Assembly (NCBI GenBank): GCA_036770365.1
Contig: DAIPJH010000001.1
Location: 248,001-312,000, forward strand
Length of the DNA: 64,000 nt
Direction: 5' to 3'
Origin: DAIPJH01 sp036770365
Lineage (GTDB): Bacteria > Pseudomonadota > Alphaproteobacteria > Rickettsiales > UBA998
Numbering within the stretch: position 1 is the first letter of the stretch; each line of letters begins with the position of its first letter. A program made the position numbers and the translations under genes. The notes below the pieces were generated by a model. It made no database searches. It was given only the letters and a program-made list of their open reading frames with translations, and was not told where the DNA came from. Shown piece after piece: positions 60,481-64,000 of the stretch.

Positions 60481-62055
60481 CCCTTTAAGCAGCTTAAACG
60501 TCACTGAATCCAGCAGCGCATTAAACGAAGCATCAATTACGTTAGGCGATACACCAACAGTATTCCATACGCGACCGCTTTCATCACGGGTTTCAATGAG
60601 TACGCGAGTGACGGCGCGTGTACCGTCTTGTGGAGTGAGGATACGCACTTTATAATCGGTAAGTTGGATACCAGCTAACGCGGGATAATATTCAACTAAT
60701 CCTTTACGCAGCGCAGCATCTAGCGCGTTGACAGGACCATTGCCCTCACCCACCGTCATCACGCGAATATTGCCGACTTTGAGTTTAACCACGGCCTCAG
60801 AAAGCGTCACCAGCTCGCCTTTGGCATTCCAGCGGCGTTCATCCATCACACGAAAGGCTTCCACACCAAAATAATGCGGCACTTCGTCAAGGTGACGCTT
60901 AACCAGTATCTCGAAGCTAGCATCGGCATCTTCATAAGCATAACCCTGCTGCTCGCGCTCTTTAATTTCAGTGACCAAATCTTCCACTTTGAGATTTTCA
61001 CCATCAATCGCCATGCCAAGCTGCTTCATGCGCGCTAAGATATTGGACTTTCCAGCTTTATCAGAAACCAAAATCACGCGTTCATTACCCACCTTCTCCG
61101 GCGGGATATGTTCATACGATGCGGAATCCTTCTCCACCGCCGAGACATGCAAGCCACCTTTATGGGCAAACGCAGCCGCGCCCACATAAGGCTGATGCGG
61201 ATTAGGTGAACGGTTAAGTCGATCATCAATCATGCGCGAGAGGGTTGTGATGCGCGAGAGTTTTTCTTCAGAAATGCCGGTATCATAGCCCATTTTCAAC
61301 ATGAGCGTCGGAATAATTGAAATCAGATTGGCATTACCGCAACGCTCACCAATCCCATTAATCGTACCTTGCACCTGGCGCACACCCGCTTCCACGGCTG
61401 CCAGCGAATTCGCCACCGCATTTTCCGTATCATTATGGCAATGAATCCCAAGCCTTACCCCCGGAATAGTTTGCACGACATCCGTGACAATCTCACTAAT
61501 CTGATAAGGCAATGTACCACCATTGGTATCACACAACACAATCCAGCGCGCACCCGCATCATACGCTGCTTCAATCATATCCATCGCCACTGGCTTATTA
61601 TGCTTATAGCCATCAAAGAAATGCTCGGCATCAAAATGTACTTCGCGTCCTGCCGCCACCAAATGCGCGACGCTATCTTCAATCATACGGCGGTTTTCTT
61701 CTGGCTCAATTTCCAGTGCTTTTTCAATATGAAAATCCCATGTTTTACCTACAATACACACGCTCGGCGTATTCGCCTCAATAAGTGCAGTCAACACAGG
61801 GTCATTACTCGCCGAACGCCCAGCACGACGTGTCATCCCAAACGCGGCAAGCTGCGAGGTTTTGAAACTAGGCGGCGCAGCAAAGAACGCATCATCCTTT
61901 GGATTCGCACCCGGCCAACCACCTTCGATATAATCAATACCAAAGCCGTCCAACGCACTAGCAATCGCCAGCTTGTCCGATACCGTGAAATCTACGCCAC
62001 GCGCCTGCGAACCATCACGCAGTGTTGAATCATAAAGGTAAATGCGATCGGACAT
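60478..62055 (-). CDS. cimA: (R)-citramalate synthase
   Basis: Condenses pyruvate and acetyl-CoA to citramalate, the threonine-independent entry to isoleucine. 525 aa. HMGL-like domain: 'YLYDSTLRDGSQARGVDFTVSDKLAIASALDGFGIDYIEGGWPGANPKD', 'WIVLCDTNGGTLPYQISEIV', 'IHCHNDTENAVANSLAAVEAGVRQVQGTINGIGERCGNANL'. The C-terminal LeuA regulatory domain (about 410-525, 'NVIDASFNALLDSVTFKLL') suggests feedback control by isoleucine. The 'GWPGANPKD' motif marks the CimA (TIGR00977) type rather than LeuA. Confidence 0.92.
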   Translation of the reverse strand: MSDRIYLYDSTLRDGSQARGVDFTVSDKLAIASALDGFGIDYIEGGWPGANPKDDAFFAAPPSFKTSQLAAFGMTRRAGRSASNDPVLTALIEANTPSVCIVGKTWDFHIEKALEIEPEENRRMIEDSVAHLVAAGREVHFDAEHFFDGYKHNKPVAMDMIEAAYDAGARWIVLCDTNGGTLPYQISEIVTDVVQTIPGVRLGIHCHNDTENAVANSLAAVEAGVRQVQGTINGIGERCGNANLISIIPTLMLKMGYDTGISEEKLSRITTLSRMIDDRLNRSPNPHQPYVGAAAFAHKGGLHVSAVEKDSASYEHIPPEKVGNERVILVSDKAGKSNILARMKQLGMAIDGENLKVEDLVTEIKEREQQGYAYEDADASFEILVKRHLDEVPHYFGVEAFRVMDERRWNAKGELVTLSEAVVKLKVGNIRVMTVGEGNGPVNALDAALRKGLVEYYPALAGIQLTDYKVRILTPQDGTRAVTRVLIETRDESGRVWNTVGVSPNVIDASFNALLDSVTFKLLKG

Positions 62056-62106
62056 GGTTTTATTCTTAAATATATTGAAAGGCTGACAAGAGTACGGAAT
62101 TTCTTA

Positions 62107-62135
62107 GAAAAACGCAAGCATATCCATGCGCTTGC
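62107..62135 (-). terminator. Terminator between cysS and cimA
   Basis: On the minus strand GCAAGC / GCTTGC with a 10-nt loop followed by GTTTTT, 11 nt after the cysS stop. It suggests cimA has its own promoter or is reached by read-through. Confidence 0.6.
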
Positions 62136-62145
62136 ATCCCTTTCA

Positions 62146-63564
62146 TCACGCCCTACGCCACTCCGTTGTCCCATCAGGCTTATCTTCAAGAATAATCCCC
62201 AGCCCGACCAGCACATCACGAATCCCATCCGCCGCTTTCCAGTCTTTTTGCGCTTTTGCGTCTTTTCGACTTTGAAGATAATCTTCAATTTGCTCATCAG
62301 ACATGGCATTGGGCTTGGCTTTTGTCTCCTTCACCGCCTGTTTCAAATCAAACCCCAGCACGCCCGCCATCTCACGCAGACATTGTTGAGCAGCACGCAA
62401 ATCTTCTTTATTTTTTATAACTTTAATATCTTTCGCAACAGCACGCATGACAAAGATTGCCTGATTCACATTGAGATCATGCGCCAACGCTTCAACAAAC
62501 TTATCAAAATACGACGCAGACTGCTCTTGCCAATTTTCACAAACCGCAGCGTCATCATACTCTTTACGATTTGCTGCATGCTTCAGCACTTCCAACGTTT
62601 TCCTAGAATCATCCAATAGCTTATCTGTCCAATTAAGCGGTTTGCGATAATGGCTCGACAACAATGCGAGACGAATCACCTCTCCTTCAACGCCACTTTC
62701 CAAGACGTCATGCACAGTAAGAAAATTCCCTAGCGACTTCGACATTTTTTCACCATTGACGGTCAAAAAACCATTATGCACCCAGAATTTTGCAAAATGC
62801 GAGCCTTTATTCGCGCAGCAGCTTTGCGCAATCTCATTTTCATGGTGTGGAAACATCAAATCTGCGCCGCCGCCATGCAGGTCAAAATCCGCGCCTAAAT
62901 GTTTGGTACTCATCGCAGAACATTCAATATGCCAACCGGGGCGACCTTTGATGCCAAACGGCCCATCAAACACGCTTGATGCGTCATCTTCCGCGTCCGC
63001 AGGTTTCCACAGCACAAAGTCCCCTGCGTTTTTCTTGTAGCTTTCAACCGCGACGCGTGCGCCCGCTTCTTGGTCTTCGGCTTTGCGACCGGAGAGATGC
63101 CCATAATTCACGTCTGAACTCACATCAAACAACACATGGTTTTCCGACACATACGCATGACCACTCGCAACCAATGCCTCAATCATTGCCGTCATTTCGC
63201 CAATATGCTCAGTAGCGCGAGGCTCAATCGTGGGGCGAAGGCAATGCAGCGCGTCCATATCCTCATGAAACCATCCTGTCACGCGCTGCGTGAGTGCCTG
63301 AATCGACTCCTTGTTTTCAATCGCCGCCGCATTGATTTTATCATCCACATCGGTGATATTACGCGCATAGGTCACATGCTCCTTGCCATAAGTTTGACAC
63401 AGCAAACGATACAACACATCATAGACCACCACGCTGCGCGCATTACCAAGGTGCGCTCTCGCATAGACCGTTGGCCCGCAGACATACATGCGCACATTCT
63501 TTGCATCAATGGGTTCAAATGCCTCTTCGCGGCGCGTCAGGCTATTATAAAAACGAGGGTTCAT
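62146..63564 (-). CDS. cysS: Cysteinyl-tRNA synthetase
   Basis: 472 aa. First zinc Cys and nucleotide-binding 'MYVCGPTVYARAHLGNARSVVVYDVLYR' (HLGN as HIGH), 'GRPGWHIECSAMSTKHLGADFDLHGGGADLMFPHHENEIAQSCC' (zinc and substrate site), 'GEKMSKSLGN' (KMSKS). The C-terminal DALR-like and anticodon domains are present. It is divergent from glyS, with 142 nt between them showing no other gene. Confidence 0.97.
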   Translation of the reverse strand: MNPRFYNSLTRREEAFEPIDAKNVRMYVCGPTVYARAHLGNARSVVVYDVLYRLLCQTYGKEHVTYARNITDVDDKINAAAIENKESIQALTQRVTGWFHEDMDALHCLRPTIEPRATEHIGEMTAMIEALVASGHAYVSENHVLFDVSSDVNYGHLSGRKAEDQEAGARVAVESYKKNAGDFVLWKPADAEDDASSVFDGPFGIKGRPGWHIECSAMSTKHLGADFDLHGGGADLMFPHHENEIAQSCCANKGSHFAKFWVHNGFLTVNGEKMSKSLGNFLTVHDVLESGVEGEVIRLALLSSHYRKPLNWTDKLLDDSRKTLEVLKHAANRKEYDDAAVCENWQEQSASYFDKFVEALAHDLNVNQAIFVMRAVAKDIKVIKNKEDLRAAQQCLREMAGVLGFDLKQAVKETKAKPNAMSDEQIEDYLQSRKDAKAQKDWKAADGIRDVLVGLGIILEDKPDGTTEWRRA

Positions 63565-63706
63565 GCTTCATCACTTTCTAATCTGAGGTTTTACAGATAG
63601 CGGCGCGGCTTCGCATGTGCAATATGTTTGTTTTTTTACTTTGGAAAAATGGCGATTTGGTGTAGTGAAAGGCGCGTATCATACTTAGTATATAGACGTG
63701 GAAATT

Positions 63707-64000
63707 ATGGCTGAATTACTCCTAGAAATTTTGAGCGAAGAAATCCCTGCGCGGATGCAGGCAGACGCGGTGCGTGAGTTGCAAAACCGCATGGAAAAAA
63801 CCCTGAACGATGCACGCTTAACATTCTCAAATATCACCCCATTTGTGACCCCTCGCCGACTTGCACTGCATGTGGAAGGCTTACCTACGGCACAGCCTGA
63901 TATTTCCATCGAACGAAAAGGACCAAAAACCAATGCCCCTGCGGCGGCGATTGAGGGTTTTTGCCGCTCATCTGGGCTTGCAAAAGACCAGCTTGAAGTG
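63707..64000 (+). CDS. glyS: Glycyl-tRNA synthetase beta subunit, 5' part
   Basis: First 98 codons; the gene runs past the window edge. 'MAELLLEILSEEIPARMQADAVRELQNRM', 'FVTPRRLALHVEGL' and 'ERKGPKTNAPAAAIEGFCRSSGL' are the start of the tRNA_synt_2f family. GTGGAA before the ATG. The alpha subunit gene glyQ, normally directly upstream, is not here. Confidence 0.95.
   Translation, partial: MAELLLEILSEEIPARMQADAVRELQNRMEKTLNDARLTFSNITPFVTPRRLALHVEGLPTAQPDISIERKGPKTNAPAAAIEGFCRSSGLAKDQLEV

Overview
The window looks like a chromosomal segment of a flagellated, Gram-negative alphaproteobacterium with moderate to low GC content. Three things support this. The flagellar regulator gene fliX is divergent from flgI, as in Caulobacter. 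There is a gene for a DUF1476/zeta-type F1-ATPase inhibitor. The ftsW-murG-murC-murB-ddl-ftsQ-ftsA-ftsZ-lpxC cell-wall/division block has alphaproteobacterial order. The order within the class cannot be fixed from the sequence alone. There is no prophage, insertion sequence or CRISPR array; nearly everything is core gene content.

Layout: 1-5.4 kb holds a truncated DUF1905 gene, tRNA-Asn, a toxin-domain-like secreted protein, tsaC/sua5, a ParA ATPase with a histone-like tail, and an ogt / 5-FCL / ymdB run. 5.6-25.9 kb is a large flagellar island. On the minus strand are fliX and fliK-flgD-flgE. On the plus strand are flgI, flgJ-like, flgN, flgK, flgL, fliW, fliB, flagellin, flaG-like, fliD and fliS. 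Three good matches to the sigma-54 promoter (GG-N10-GC) lie before fliK, flgI and flagellin, which fits a FliX/FlbD/RpoN hierarchy of the Caulobacter type. Hook (938 aa), hook-filament junction (908 aa) and flagellin (952 aa) are all much enlarged, and FlgE and FlgK share a small beta-rich repeat.

26-33.7 kb: dksA, a GNAT gene, an unknown membrane protein, bamD-recN-ligA-prmA. 33.7-47.1 kb (minus): lpxC, ftsZ, ftsA, ftsQ, ddl, murB, murC, murG, ftsW, with a multicopper oxidase fused to a CopB-like barrel inserted between ddl and murB. rnpB (RNase P RNA) follows at 47.2-47.5 kb.

47.5-56.5 kb: ampD-like amidase, a TerB/J-domain protein, DUF1476, the purine genes purC-purS-purQ-purL, then bolA, a tiny lipoprotein missed by length filters, grxD and rpsD. 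56.6-60.3 kb is a set of unrecognised Ala/Gly-rich membrane proteins plus an EF-hand protein around trmJ, the most obscure coding region here. 60.5-64 kb: cimA (citramalate route to isoleucine), cysS and the 5' part of glyS.

Intergenic DNA holds several palindromic elements: a REP-like repeat at 28.9 kb, a related pair at 36.9 and 60.4 kb, a nested palindrome at 26.5 kb, and two strong hairpins in the predicted fliK leader.
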